DNA from: Endomychus coccineus
Taxonomy: Eukaryota > Arthropoda > Insecta > Coleoptera > Endomychidae
Assembly: GCA_958510875.1 (NCBI GenBank)
Contig: OY294070.1
Coordinates: 992,001-1,056,000 of the forward strand
DNA length: 64,000 bases
Direction of reading: 5' to 3'
The notes beneath the pieces are model-generated. The model saw only the letters and a program-made list of their open reading frames with translations, was not told where the DNA came from and did no database searches. Position numbers and translations under genes: made by a program. Below, one piece after another: positions 1 to 12,461 of this stretch (positions are counted from its first letter, which is position 1; every line of letters starts with the position of its first letter).

Positions 1-15
1 TAAACGCTTATACAA

Positions 16-27
16 GATGACGTCATC
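16..27. promoter_or_regulatory. CRE-like palindrome
   Basis: GATGACGTCATC is a perfect 12-bp palindrome containing the full CREB/ATF consensus TGACGTCA at 18-25. It could mark a promoter whose gene begins outside or near the left edge. A single 8-bp match is weak evidence, and no start site is visible beside it. Confidence 0.2.
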
Positions 28-274
28 AAAATGTAGAATCAAACCTAACTCGAAACATTTTGAAAAAGCGTTATTAATCGTTCAGTATTTGCGAATTACT
101 TACTAAACTTATCAAACGGTTGGCGAATAATATCATTTTCTTTCCAATGAATATTCCTGCATTTACTGCGTACTTTGAGGCGGCCATTACGGTTTTAAAT
201 AATCTAAGGGGACTATGACATGTAAAAATACCGAAGTATTATTTATGAAACTTAATTCGTTATTTTTCTTGCAG

Positions 275-335
275 ACTGAAGATTGAAACGCTTGTCAAAT
301 GTGAAGAAGTAATTGTTAAGTTACATCAAAAAGTA
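275..335 (+). CDS. candidate upstream coding exon, perhaps of the zinc-finger gene
   Basis: A 61-bp stretch sits between a strong acceptor (pyrimidine-rich run ending TTTCTTGCAG at 274) and a strong donor (GTGAGT at 336). One frame is open throughout and encodes a short amphipathic peptide beginning LKIETLVKCEE. It enters with one leftover base and ends on a complete codon. That phase fits the first certain exon at 12376, which begins on a whole codon. If it belongs to that gene, the intron between them is about 12 kb. What is seen: splice signals and an open frame. What is inferred: that it is coding and joined to the zinc-finger gene. A 61-bp open frame can arise by chance. Confidence 0.3.
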
Positions 336-2869
336 GTGAGTATCCCATTTACATACAGTTTTATGTCTTAATAGTTTTGACGCTATTTTTTACCGCCAAA
401 TTCTCGTTTGAATTGATTTATTGTTAAATTGTAATACATTTTTCTAACGTGCATTTGCGTTTTAAATGAACGAATTCTTTAGAGGTTTAGTATTGTATTG
501 AAAAAAAGTACCTAAAACGTAGAAAAGTAGTTGGCTGTGTATATCAGGCTTAACGCAGTATTTTTGCTGTATCTTATGGGAATTTATATTTCCCAAATAG
601 GTTACTTTTACCTTAGAAGCTTGTATATTCTAGTGATTGGTTGAAATAGTGGCGAATGTAAAATTGCCGGCGACGCAAATTTCATTAGAGAGCGACCAGA
701 CATTGATGTTAACAGAGTTTTAAATGTTTTTACTAGATGTTGTCTTCTATTGATACTGTTTGTTTTTGCGGAATATGGCCCTTCCGTATGGAGGAGGTTA
801 CCTATATTGGTTGTTTATCCATAACACTGGTTCGTATATTCAGATGTACCTACTCGAATCTAAGAAGCTGTCAGTTAAAATGGATAAGTCTCTTGCAGTT
901 TGGGATTTTACAGCTCGCCATACAGGATGTTTCAAACAAGGAGATAACTATCCAAAATATACATACGGGCATTCATATCATTTAGGTTGCAGTCAACCAC
1001 CACCACATCTAAAGAAAAACACCTAAATCTACCGAGCAGCCTAAAACGTTTGAAGGAAAAAAGAAAAAAAAAACGTGACGTGTGACATGCAAATTATGAA
1101 ATCAATAATTGACTGACCAAAATGGGTCATACAAACATAGCATCTATCTCGCTTATTTAAAGAGATACATGGCATCTAACATTTATGTTTTTTTTTATTA
1201 ATATATCTCTTGAAAGGAATGAGCTTTTAAATCAAAATTTGGTACAATTCTTTTGTCAAGCAAGTTCATTCTTCTACATGGTTTTTCACACATTCGCTCA
1301 ACAGGAGGTCACATTTTGGGGGTTGTGGTCCCTTGTATCCCTAAATTTTTTCTATCTTAACTTGGCGCATAACTTACCAAATCCGGTCAAAACCTAGTTG
1401 TTAGGTATCAGCGTTGTGTTGCTTATAGTCTTCTTTACGCAATTGCAAGTATTAAAATGCAAGTTATATCCGCTTATCGGGAGAATGGCGATATTGACGT
1501 GGCGAAAGAGCCGTGAGGGAGTGTAGTCTTCTTCCCAACAGAAGACAACATGGCATTCATTGTATCTACTGGCCGAAAGAATAAATGAAGATCGCATCTT
1601 TTGCGTTTAAGCAATATACTTGTTCTTTTGGAGGTTAATAGCGTTTGTGCGTCCGAAGAGCCTTTGCTATTCTGCAACAACCAAAATGTCCAATCGGCAG
1701 AATATTACATCGAGACCACATACATCTCCTTCTTCGGCTTGTTGACCATAAACGGCTATTAAATTTGTATTATTGCCTCCCAAATGTTGTTGAAAATGAT
1801 TGAAAAACTAATTTCGAAAAATCGTGTGGACGCGCCGAGGCTTAGTCAACTTTGACGATAAGGCATTTTTGGGCACACGAGAATCCGCCTGCAGTATGGG
1901 CGCGTAATTTTCAACAGGAATTTTAAGTAATTGTTTGGTTGGCAATTTTTGGGAGCCCACACTTTGGGGGCTTTTTTCTTCCTTCTCAATTTTCAGCGGG
2001 TTCTTTTTTGGCATTCTTGGGAGAACATGCACATATCTGGGACGATGTAGATCTGCGGATGAGGAAGAACGCGTGGTTTCAGTTGGATGATTGTCCTATC
2101 CATTACTAGCGGCAAGTTAGAAATTGTCTAAATGCCAACTATCCAAACAAATGAATCGGGCGAGGTGGCCCAATTGCTTGGCCTCCTCGCTCACCAGGCT
2201 AAAAACGCCTTGATTTTTTCGCACTTCAAAACACACGGGAGGAGCCAATTTAAAAAATTGCTGCTGCTTGTAATGAAATTCGTATGCGTCGAGTTAGGCT
2301 CTTTATTCAACATTGGCACTTTGAACAGTACATGTAAAATATTTGTGTTCCTTTTCTGTTCTTTCTTTGATTGTTATTTGTGTTCCTAATTATTAAAATA
2401 TTGTTGTTTGGAAACGTGTTTTTTTTTGTTTAATACATTTTAAAAACTTAGTTAAAGAACTTACTGTAAATATCTCTAAAACGGTTCAGACACAAAAAGG
2501 AAAAATCATTGGCTTGCCGTAAAAAATTTCTGGGAGTCAAAATGTGTCATCGTGGAAAGCAAATTCGTCAAAGACCATGTAGAGAAGTGAACTTGCTTGA
2601 CAAAAGAATTATGCCAAATTTTGACTTTGAAACACATTCCTTTCAAGAGATATTAATAGAAAATACTGCAAATACTAATGCATCAGCGAAACTTCTCATT
2701 ATTACTTTTTTTTTTCGAAGTACGTGATATAATTAAATGATAATGTTTGATAAAATTAATGGTATTAAAAAAAAACAAGAATAAATAACAATTGACATTC
2801 GAAGGTGTTGATGAAAAACTTGGAAATGATTGAAGGTGAAATGAAATGGAAAAATTAGAGCGTGTAAAT
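336..2869. other. no recognised gene; weak coding-like patch on minus strand
   Basis: AT-rich DNA without a recognisable gene. Between about 1480 and 2100 the minus strand has slightly higher GC and several short overlapping open frames that look like one protein broken by frameshifts (for example a frame reading NLIAVYGQQAEEGDVCGLD near 1700-1760). I cannot name a family for it. It could be an old retrocopy, a transposon remnant or chance. Confidence 0.3.
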
Positions 2870-3330
2870 CCGCCTCTAGGTCTTATTATTTCTTCCATTC
2901 CCTGCGACATATTATCCCATTCGACAAGAACTACTTGTTTGAGTTGCCTCAAGATTCATTTAAACATGTATGTGGCGCCTAACCAATCGTTTTAATGCGT
3001 CCCATAGATGCTATATCGGGTTCATATCTGGGCTTCTTGGTGGCATAGTTGGAGTATTTACAGATCGAAGGTGATATCTCTAGCAACGTGGGTCCGCGCG
3101 TTATCCTGCATAAAAATTAAATTGTCTCGACAAACGGGGCAAATGGTATCACATGTTCTGTTACGTGTTTTTTCCGTGGAAATGTATATTCATGGTATAT
3201 GAATGAAATCCGTGCGACCCCAAAACATTACTGAGCTTCCAAAAAATGAGATCGTCGGAGGCACATTACATGTAGCAAACCTCCGCAAGATTCGTTGATT
3301 TAAGACTTATTCGTTTGAAAACAAAACATG
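2870..3330 (-). mobile_element. Tc1-like transposase remnant (DDE domain, broken)
   Basis: Read on the minus strand, short frames match the catalytic core of Tc1-family transposases in the expected order: a GSSVMFWGRTDF block near 3200-3240 (family: GGGSVMVWGGI), MQDNARTHVARDITF near 3070-3120 (the second catalytic Asp region), PPRSPDMNPI then HLWD near 3000-3045 with a stop in place of the catalytic Glu, and VVLVEWDNMSQ near 2905-2940 (family: EEWNNI). The frames are separated by frameshifts and stops, so the element is dead. Inverted repeats were not found. Confidence 0.75.
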
Positions 3331-5689
3331 CTTCCCTTGCAAAACCCATTCTAGTAATTCTATGGACCCTGGTGAGCCGTGATGATAGCTGGTCTTTTCC
3401 TGCCCTATTCTCCTTCAATTGCTTCATTTCGAGCAGCTGCTAGGGCTCTGCCCATCTTCTTCCATGTGTAGACTTCTTACGACTGGGGTTTCTATAGTAA
3501 CTTCAAAGTTGATTGAAACGTTTTAACTATTTGAGTGTTGATTGTCTAACAATATCGATGGCTACGCCCCTCATTAACTACAGTTGCCGCTTTCTTCTAT
3601 TACATTGCATGGACAGTTGATTTCTCCTTTTCGTTTTTTTTTATACTTTAACTACACGAGAAGGAAATCTATAATGTTCGAAGAACATCGTGTAAGCCAA
3701 CAGTGAAATGTAATAGAAAACCAAGTTTTTCAGAAGCGGTTTTCGCAATGAACCTCACATGATCGTCCCATGACAATCGTGTTCGATGTACTGGTAATGT
3801 TACTTCACATCTGTCAAGCTATTGTAATTATTCAGCAATAGAGACAGAGGAAATCCCAGACCAAACTTGATAAAACGTTTAATAATATAAAACTTCGGAA
3901 ACTTGTAGATGGGCACTTGTGATCAGATCGAAATACTGATAATAATTGATGGCTCCTCGTAAGGTTTAACAGTTTCACGTTTGTTGATTATAACGTTCCT
4001 GGGAAGTTTATTTATTTCTACCTTTAACTATTTTTTTTTCTATTGCGTTAACTGCTTTCCTATGAAAACAACAGACAATTAAGAACAGACAATGATGTTA
4101 TATGAAATTATTAAATATCACCTTGTTGACAAATATGGACTTATGATGTAGGCTAGTGCATTGACTTTAAAACGTAATGTTCAGATTTTAGTAGATAGTT
4201 GGATACTATATGTATATCTATAATATAATCTAAATTTGTTCAGTGGGTTCCTAGACCTCTTGATTTCACCCAATGGACGTTCTCTTTTGGGGTTACACCC
4301 AGACCACAACGAAAAATGATACCATCAGAATATTTAATAATCACAGAACATCTGAAATATAAATCGTATGCAATTCAAACAAAAATGAACGGAAATCTTT
4401 TATAGTAGGAAAACGTTTTTATACCTAGTCTGGCTTGTTGAATGGTAGATGGTAGTTGTGTTTTATATTTATAGTAAATCGATTTTGAACCTTTGTAATT
4501 ATGTATTTTCTGTTTTGATTTAAATACTTGTATTATTCTAAATGTATTACTGTACAACGTATCCTATGTCACTTTTAGAGTGGCATTATGTATAAAGATT
4601 TGATTGACAGACACACATAATATTCTCCAATATTGTATAGATTATATTCTGTCCTAATGGAAGAAATGGGTCCGATAGTGTTACATCACACTGTCGTCGA
4701 TTCAATTTAGATTTTAAACCTTTAATCACATTGGCTTTAATTTCATGTACATAAAGAATCACAATATAAAACCGTAAAATACACAGGTATATCGATTCAT
4801 ATGTCACTCTTTATCAGTTATTTATTAAAGTACGTTCAATAATTTGTTTTTATTTTGACATAAACACTGTTGAGTTTTCCTTTGTAATTTATATTTTATA
4901 TTCAATCTTTAAACATTCTCAGTACATCATATTCGCATTTAAAGTTCTTAAATATGTGTTATAAAAGAAATTAAATGAAACTTGTGAAGGGAAAATATTA
5001 GCTTATTCTAACTCTTATTTCCGAGTGCGATAAAGGTCAATATATCAGAGTTTTCATATTTCCTGAAATTCTTATGACAGCGAGTGGGTGGAGGTTTGAG
5101 TATCGGAGTCAATTGCAAAAGAGTAGAAATTAGTTTCGTTTCATTGAACGTTGTGATTCATTTTATTGTTTCGCCGCATATTGCACGTGTTATGAATAAT
5201 TATATATTATATCACTTTAACTAAAGCATTCCAACGGCTTAAGTAACCGTTTCAGTTCGTAGATATACAGGGTGATTCTCAACATATACGCCTAAAATTG
5301 AGAAACTACAAATTAACAGAATATTTCGTTAAAAAAAATGTTACTACAATCTTTACTTCTCACACACGTTCTGACTTCCAGAAAAAAAAAATAGAAGAAG
5401 CTCATTCTCATTTAAGGTAGCACTTGCTGCTTGGAGGTTTACTATAGATTTTGATCAAATTCTTCAGAGCCCTGGTAAAACTACACTCGAAATCTTGAAA
5501 AGATAGACCCATTTGTTATTGAGAAAAAAACATCGTATTATTGATTAGTATGGGCACAAGTGACGGAAGGTATTTTGGAATTAATTTGAATATCACAAGA
5601 TACATTTACGTCAATTATAGTTTCAAAAAATAAATTGAAAAGTAACTTATCCGTTAAACTGGTATGGATTGTGTTTTAAGCCAGCTAGA
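3331..5689. other. no gene seen
   Basis: AT-rich, with no convincing coding potential or splice pairs. At 5267-5284 there is TACAGGGTGATTCTCAAC. A similar TACAGGGTG start recurs at 20871, so both may be ends of one dispersed repeat family. Confidence 0.4.
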
Positions 5690-6830
5690 ACTGATCGGAG
5701 AGGTAACGGAGGTGTGTAATTCAAATTCAACCTTAGTTACAATCTGAGAAATCGAATAACGGCGTTCTGTCAAACGAGAAGTCCTTCATCAGGGCACCAT
5801 CATCCGTAAGTTTCATAATTTGAGTTAAACTTTGATTTATTTCTGAAAATCGGTATGTGCAGGGTTCTAAAGTCATATACTACGTTTTCTTATGTCATTT
5901 TAAGTGTGACATTCGAATCCAACCTTAATTACAACCTGAGGAGTCGAATAACGACGTTTCGCCAAGGAACTTCCATCATCGGGGCATCAATTGAAGGTTC
6001 ATAATTCACGTTAAGCTTCGATTTAATCCTGAAAATCGGTATCAATAGGGTTCTAAAGTCGTACTGAACGAATCGGAGAGGTTACGGATGTTTAAAAAAA
6101 CATTCGAATTTTTCATAGTTTTGAAGGTACATGCATGGAAAATTTGTAATTTTTTTCGATTTCTCAGAATATAACGTAACTACGTTTTTTTACGTTATTT
6201 CAAGTATGGAATTCGAATCCAACCTTAGTTACAACCTGCGAATTCAAATAACGATGTTTCGGCAACTGCAAAGTCCTTCATCAGGGCGTCATCCATCTTT
6301 GAAGGTTCATAATTAACGTTAAGCTTCGTTTAATCCTAAAAATCTGTATAGGCAGGATCCTATAGTTACATAGAAGGGTACGGAGAAGTTACCCATGGTT
6401 TATAAAAAAATCAGAATTTTCGAATATTTTGAAGGTATATGCATGGATAATTTGTAATTTTTTTCGATCTCTTGGAATCGAACGAAACTACGGTTTTAAG
6501 TTATTTTAGGTGCGTTAAGCTTTGATTCATTCATAAAAATCGGTATGGGCAGGGTCCTAAAGACATAGAAGGGATCGGAGAGGTTACGCTTGTATTAGTT
6601 TTATAAAAAACGCGAATTTTTCAATATTTTGAAGGTATAGGCATGGACAATTTGTGATTTTCTATGCATATATACCTTCAATAATTGTCGATCTCTTAGA
6701 TTCGAACGAAACTTCGCGTTATTTCAAGTGTAAAATCCAAATCAAACATTACTTATAACCCGAGACGTCAAATAACGACGTTTCGTCAACCGATAAGTCC
6801 TTCATCTGGGACACCATCCACGTGCGCAAT
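5690..6830. repeat. diverged tandem repeat, unit about 200-520 bp
   Basis: A block beginning near AATCCAACCTTAGTTACAAC recurs at about 5725, 5921, 6215 and 6737. Each is followed by a GACGTTTCG-type motif, then GTCCTTCATC and a CATCAGGGC-type motif. A second half with GTTAAGCTTCG, AAAATCGGTAT and a GAAGGTATATGCATGG-type motif recurs between them. Spacing varies (196, 294 and 522 bp), so the copies are old and some are internally deleted. No open reading frame is conserved. The ACGTTTCG...CATCAGGG motif resembles sequences at the ends of Penelope-like elements, but that origin is inference. Confidence 0.7.
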
Positions 6831-8425
6831 AGAGAAAGAGACTTTTCCAATTAATTGCTCTTAAAAAAAATTATAACTACATTTATGATGATAATGTTTG
6901 TCTAATGACTTCACATTGGATGAACTTCTCTCCCTATTAAATTGAAAATTAATATAAATAGAATTTATTGTTATTTAGAGCTTTGTTATTTAACATTGCC
7001 ATCTGTCTGATGCCAATGATAAATAAATACGAATTACTTAGACGAAGCAGATTCTTATCTAGTTCTAGTGCTGAAAACTATCGTAGTATAGTTACTCACT
7101 AGCCAGATTTAATATTACAACAAACACATATATTCATTATTCATGACGATTGTGAGGTTGCGAAGTATATTTTACAATCACTCTGAAACCTATTAATTTA
7201 CTTCACAAAAATCGTAATGTGTTGTTTGAAAAGTAATAAAATGGTTGCTTTTATAGCTTGGACTTGGTAATTGAAATTGATCGAATTCCTTGCTATACTT
7301 AGTGCGAGGGAAGTATTGTAGTCGGTGTGAAAAATTTTCCCAGATTTACGCGAAACCATTTGGTTAGAACCTTTCTGAATCCATCTAGATTATTTTTGAG
7401 ATGAAGTATATGTGCACGTGGATGCGTAACCTAGTGTGAAGACGACTGTACAGTTCCCATTGGTTGTACGAATTGAAAATTTCTCTTTAATATGGTGAAA
7501 ATACAAGTTGTATTGTTTTTGGGCTCATTAGCCCCTTGTGCAAGTGGTACTTTTGGCATCTATCTCAATTATTCCAATTGGAACCTATAGTATTTTTTAT
7601 ATCATTATGACAACAGTGTTTTCCTACTAATAAATATCAATCACAATCATACATTTCACTTACAGAATTGATATTTAGAAATCATTAAAAAGCGTCTTCG
7701 AAGTAGTGACGTCAGATTTTGTGTTCTTCGACAGAGAGATAGTCCTAAAATCTATAGTTCATGGACCATAGTTACCATGTAATAATTACTCTGTGGTATC
7801 ACAAAAGTAAGCTTGACATAATCCTCTAAGTCAATAACGAAAAATTGATAATAATTAACAAAAGTACGGGGTAATAAGTTTGTCGATAGAACTTTCCACT
7901 AAATTCCTCAATTTGGGAGGAGTACCCATTGAACTTCTTTGTTCATTTTGTTCAAAAATGTGATCAAAATTGAAATAACTTCTAAAGAAGCGCAACGAAA
8001 TTGAACAAGTTTCGACAAGAATACTTCAAATGTAATATCTTTGATTTCAATCAAAGCAAAAACCTGAATTAAAGATTCGCTCTTATTAAAATTGCATTTT
8101 GGAAACGCAATTTTGTGTTATTTGAAAAATTATATTTTCTTCCGCTTACACTCGTCATTTTCTTCCCCTTACACTCATAAGACTTTGTGCAGGATGGAAA
8201 CGAACTTATTGCAATCAATTCCGTTTGGAAAGTTATCAATTAAATGTAACTAATAATTTTTAGAAAAGTAATATATGCTTATTAGTGAGGTTGAAAATAG
8301 AATACGAGCGTCATTAGAATTATTTTATTGAAGGTTCTTATTGCTAATCATGTAACGCAGCACGCGTTGAAAGTGAAACCTGTTTCCTAGTCAGAATATT
8401 TCAATATTTTTGAGATTATCATGAT
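6831..8425. other. no gene seen
   Basis: AT-rich DNA without an ORF, repeat or RNA gene that I can support. Confidence 0.4.
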
Positions 8426-9090
8426 GTACGCACATACAGCATTGTCTGGCAACGATCTGCTGGAAATGACCAACTGCCCCGTTCACAGCTTTGCAGATGA
8501 TGGTACATTCATACCGCTTTCTCATCTAAAGCCCCTATGCCATCCATTGAAGCCGGAGGAGCCGAACAGAAACAGATTGACGCAATTAATGAAGATCTGG
8601 CAAAGATTTTGAAACGGGGATCTGATAATCTAGTAGAGTTTAATGCAACCAAAACTCGAGTTTCCAGGAAGGCGGATCCCACAATCCTTAATATGATGAT
8701 GTCAGGTACAACTGTTTCTATGAAGTCTTTCATATCCATGTTCTGGATCACCACCAACAACATCCTCTCATGTGATGATCATGAGGTTCATTGCGAAAAC
8801 CGCTTCACGCTTTTCTATTTTGTGCCAAGAGCTACTTCACACTCTCTAGAACATCGTAGAAAGGTGGAAGATCTCTCCGTTTTCTATAGATATTTCCATG
8901 GTCGGTGTCTGTTGTTCCACCACGAGAGATTCCAGATAGGCGGACTAGACGAGTTCAAACTAGTCGCCCCTTCACAGTCCAACTCGTGACCTACGGAACT
9001 TTAACCTCCAAATCTTCAAGAATCATTTGAATGCCTCCCCCACCGCTGGTTCACACGATGTTCCTAGAACATTATAGGTTTTCCTCTTGT
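8426..9090 (+). mobile_element. non-LTR retrotransposon remnant, C-terminal RT and thumb region
   Basis: Two overlapping frames joined by a frameshift read like the last part of a LINE reverse transcriptase. VHSFADDGTFI near 8480-8510 has the FADD catalytic box. INEDLAKILKRGSDNLVEFN and TKTRVSRKADPTILN follow, as in RT palm/thumb segments. Then come RRKVEDLSVFYRYFHGRC (the conserved region after RT) and a tail near 9015-9060 matching the C-terminus of CR1/Jockey-like ORF2. The 5' end is missing, as expected for a truncated insertion, and several frameshifts make it non-functional. The clade cannot be fixed by eye. Confidence 0.75.
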
Positions 9091-10336
9091 GTAAACAAGG
9101 TATACAAAAAAACAGAATCAGTCGTTAATATGGGAAAGCTCTATTGCACCTACGCTGTTAATAATATAGAAATGAACCAAATCGAACTGAAAGCAGGGAG
9201 CCAAAATGCAGTTTGTAAAATTGTTTTTCATGTACAGGATGTACAATTTTTGCAGAGCAGCTTTTAACATATTTTTTTAATATGTATATCTGTATATCTT
9301 CACATATTTGAGTTTGCACTTTTTTAGGCTTAATAAATCCGTTTAGTTTTTGCAATTCGCTTCAACCGTTCAAAAGTAATCTAATTTTTTGTAAAAAAAA
9401 CCGAGGGCAAGTTGGGGCTTTGCTGGTGTGTAAACAACTGCCTGGGGAATCTTTTGGTGGCAATATCGTCGATTTGCATTGTGGCATCACCTTGACACAT
9501 TAATTTTGGTAAACTTTGAAGGATCGTAACTTGGGTTTTTTTTAATAGCACCCCCTGTATTTTATTACTTAGTCTCATTTCTTCAATGACAAACGTAGCA
9601 CCGATTATAGCATACGTATATATTTTGGAAATCAAAAAACCCGTATAATTCAATTATCCCAAAAAATCCGATTAATAAAAATAGAAATTAGGTTCATATT
9701 CCTTTAAGGCGCACATTTTTTCCGCCTTTGAATGCATATTTCGAAAGTGAGCAAATAATTGTCAAACTTTTGTACAAAACCTTTTATCATGGGACCAAAA
9801 ATAAACAAAATATGTGGACGAATCATGTGGGTGAATCATTTCGTTGGAAAACCCGTTACAAGGATTTATTCAAGAACAACATTACTTAACTAATTTCAAT
9901 TTGAATTTGAATTTGTATCATGTCTTCGATATCCTAAATACAGCGATCTCAACACTCTTATGGTCTACCTACATCATCACGATTAAACTATAACATGAAG
10001 TCGCCGCACAGTCTACTTTTTATATTCTCATAAAACTACTGACAACGGATGGAAAAGCTTTATAGATATCGTTGTTGGTTGATATAATTAGCGGTCAGAC
10101 TGGAAGAAGAAATGTTTTAATATATATGTCATTCAATTTGTTATGATGTAACGTGATAATTGATTTTTTGTCCAAATCATTAAAAGAAGGACACACTATC
10201 AATTTATTTTATATAATAAAGTTCTCTGTAAAGATTATAATGGAAATACATCGATAATAATGAATTTGCATCTGGTGAACACAATTGATTATTGATGACA
10301 GTGCCTGATGCTTATATCGTCAATCGCCCCCGTTTC

Positions 10337-10356
10337 GATTGATTGATTGATTGATT
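10337..10356. repeat. (GATT)5 microsatellite
   Basis: Five uninterrupted copies of GATT. A second short one, four copies of GAAT, is at about 11009-11024. Confidence 0.9.
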
Positions 10357-10667
10357 ATATATAAGTGAAAATAATAATTGAATTTATATTTTGAAGTCTA
10401 TTTTATTACGACGCTTAGAGTTAATCTGTGCTAGCAAATTAATAAATTCCTATGTAACAAATATGTCTAAAGTCTAAACATTATATACTAAATACGATAC
10501 TCTAATATCAACTTAGAAATAATTATAACTTGTGAAAAAACAGCTTTTAACGGAGGCAGAAGGGTAATATCTCAGGGTTTAATCTTCTATATTTTGAAGA
10601 TAATATAACAGAAGGTGTTGTAATATTCTAATAAGTATGAAATCAACACCCATATCCCGTAAAATAC

Positions 10668-10815
10668 TATTAATGTACTCAGGACCTTTCAGCTACTAAG
10701 TTGCCATCATCAGAGTAAACTAAATTATAAATCAAAATGTGCCTTTTTTAAATATGCTTGGGGTTAATAATGCAAACAAAAAGTTACCCTCAGCTAGAGA
10801 TGAATAAATTTCCTG
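10668..10815. repeat. dispersed repeat, copy 1
   Basis: Contains CATCATCAGAGTAAACTAAA and then AATCAAAATGTGCC, followed by a TAATAATGCAAACAA-like stretch and a GAGATGAAT motif. The same order of motifs is found at about 62350-62490. A more diverged copy is at about 30935-31030, and an inverted fragment (ACTCTGATGATGGTAACTG) is at about 52734-52752. Four copies in 64 kb point to a moderately abundant family; its class is unknown. Confidence 0.7.
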
Positions 10816-12375
10816 GGTATTATGTCGAATTCCAAATGATGATCATTCGAGAACAGGTAAATGGTTGTTGCAATAATATTTGAAACGTAGATGTTCGACT
10901 TTCGGCTATCGTATGATTAAAACTGAATACAACCCTCGCATTAACATAAAGTCGAAAACTCTATATTTAATTGTCAAGTCCCCTTCTCGTAGTTCTTTCA
11001 ATATAAGAATGAATGAATGAATGACGTACTGGAAAGAGCAACCGAAGAAACTTTGGTACAGGTTTTAACTTGACATATCATTAGTTGTGTTATTGTTGTT
11101 ATATTCGTTATTCGGCAGAGCTGCGTTCCTTGAAATTATTAATAGACTTTGAAGTGCATTCAGCCTACCTTTTAAAGTATGTAGTTAAATTCTCCAAATT
11201 ACATTGTAAAAATTTTCCAATTTATTCAATTCACGTTAATATCATAAGCTAACTAAGATAGGTGTTCGTGTTTTTCACAAATCCACCTTGGAAAATAGAG
11301 AAGAGGGAAAAGCTCACGCTGTCAGGAAAGGGTCAAACTGTTGATATTCGTATGGATCCAGAACATCACGTGAGCCCTGAACCAAATACTCTCAGCCCAT
11401 AGGTAATAGCACCAGTATCGTTCAAGCGGAATTATATTCGATTGAGAGAAGTGCTGCTGCTGGTAGTCAAGCACCAATAACAGCGCTGAGCTCAATCATC
11501 ATTAGCTCGAGGATGATTCTTGATTGCAAGACTTTAAGAGTGCAGAACGGAATCACCATCCACTGTGTCCAAAGACACAACAACAGGCGGGCGCCCTTGT
11601 ACGGGTATTCTGACGAACCTACGTGTTTTTTGACTGCAATGTTGTTCCAGATGACTAAAATGCATATTCGACGCAAGAATCGTATAGACCAAGGATGTTC
11701 GTTTTACATATCAATTGATATTGTAATAACGAAAGTTTTGCTACTACATGCGTTGGATTTTGCGCTCTTAAAAGGAAAGCCATTATTCTACATTCTAACT
11801 TGATGCCTTATTTTTTTGTTTAACTAATCGCAATAAATAGTATTCTACAGATTTTATAAAGACAAAGTGGAGTCGTTAACCCACTACTTTATTTGTAAAT
11901 GTCCTGCGTATGTGTCTTATTTGGTTTATATTGAAATTTTTGAAGGCAAGGAGACTGGTCAGTATGATAATTGAAAAGAACTGAAAATTCTCTGAAACTA
12001 TTTAGAAACTTTCGTAACATATTTTGACAACGCCAAGCTATACTTTTCAATAGAAATGAAACAAGCAGACTATTTCAGATATTTTCCAAAAATTACAATA
12101 TAGGTGGAGATTCACCTTCAGTACGTTCTAAAATATCTCCTCCCAACATCACTTATTACTGGTGATTCCTCCACACTAGTGTAGCTCTAAATTTGATATA
12201 TCGAAGCATAGTTGTAAACACAGTAACTGATTCGCTTTAGGATTGAGTTTCCTGATGAGTGAGCGTGACCCAATTTAAAGCTATCCGAACGTTTGTAAAA
12301 TATTTATGTGTTAGTGCATTTGTTAGAACTTGTGTTCCTCTTTACTCCTGTTGAATTATTTTTCTTTCGTTTCAG

Positions 12376-12461
12376 AGAGGCGATACTGCTCCCCTTCCAG
12401 ACAACGGAGGTTCCTGTAGTCCTGGAGACGATAATACCTTACCTCCTGTCCCGCTGCCAAG
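12376..12461 (+). CDS. zinc-finger gene, first certain exon
   Basis: Acceptor TTTCGTTTCAG ends at 12375; the donor GTTCGT starts at 12462. It encodes a short acidic/proline segment starting RGDTAPLPDNGG and ends with two bases of an Arg codon completed by the next exon. There is no initiator Met, so earlier exons must exist. The intron that follows is only 55 bp. Confidence 0.75.

Larger units (their letters stand above)
9091..12375. other. no recognised gene; short repeats only
   Basis: Upstream flank or first-intron DNA of the zinc-finger gene. It holds a microsatellite (10337-10356) and a dispersed repeat (about 10668-10815), each listed separately. 11280-11800 has somewhat higher GC and scattered short open frames on both strands, but no family was recognised. 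The pyrimidine tract before the acceptor at 12375 begins about 12340. Confidence 0.4.

Noticed and set aside
5740..6800. CTGATGA and CGAAAC motifs on the minus strand, resembling a hammerhead ribozyme core as found in Penelope-like elements
   Set aside because: The bases between the two motifs do not pair as stem II in any of the four copies, and one copy lacks the CTGATGA core. A covariance search for hammerhead models would settle it.
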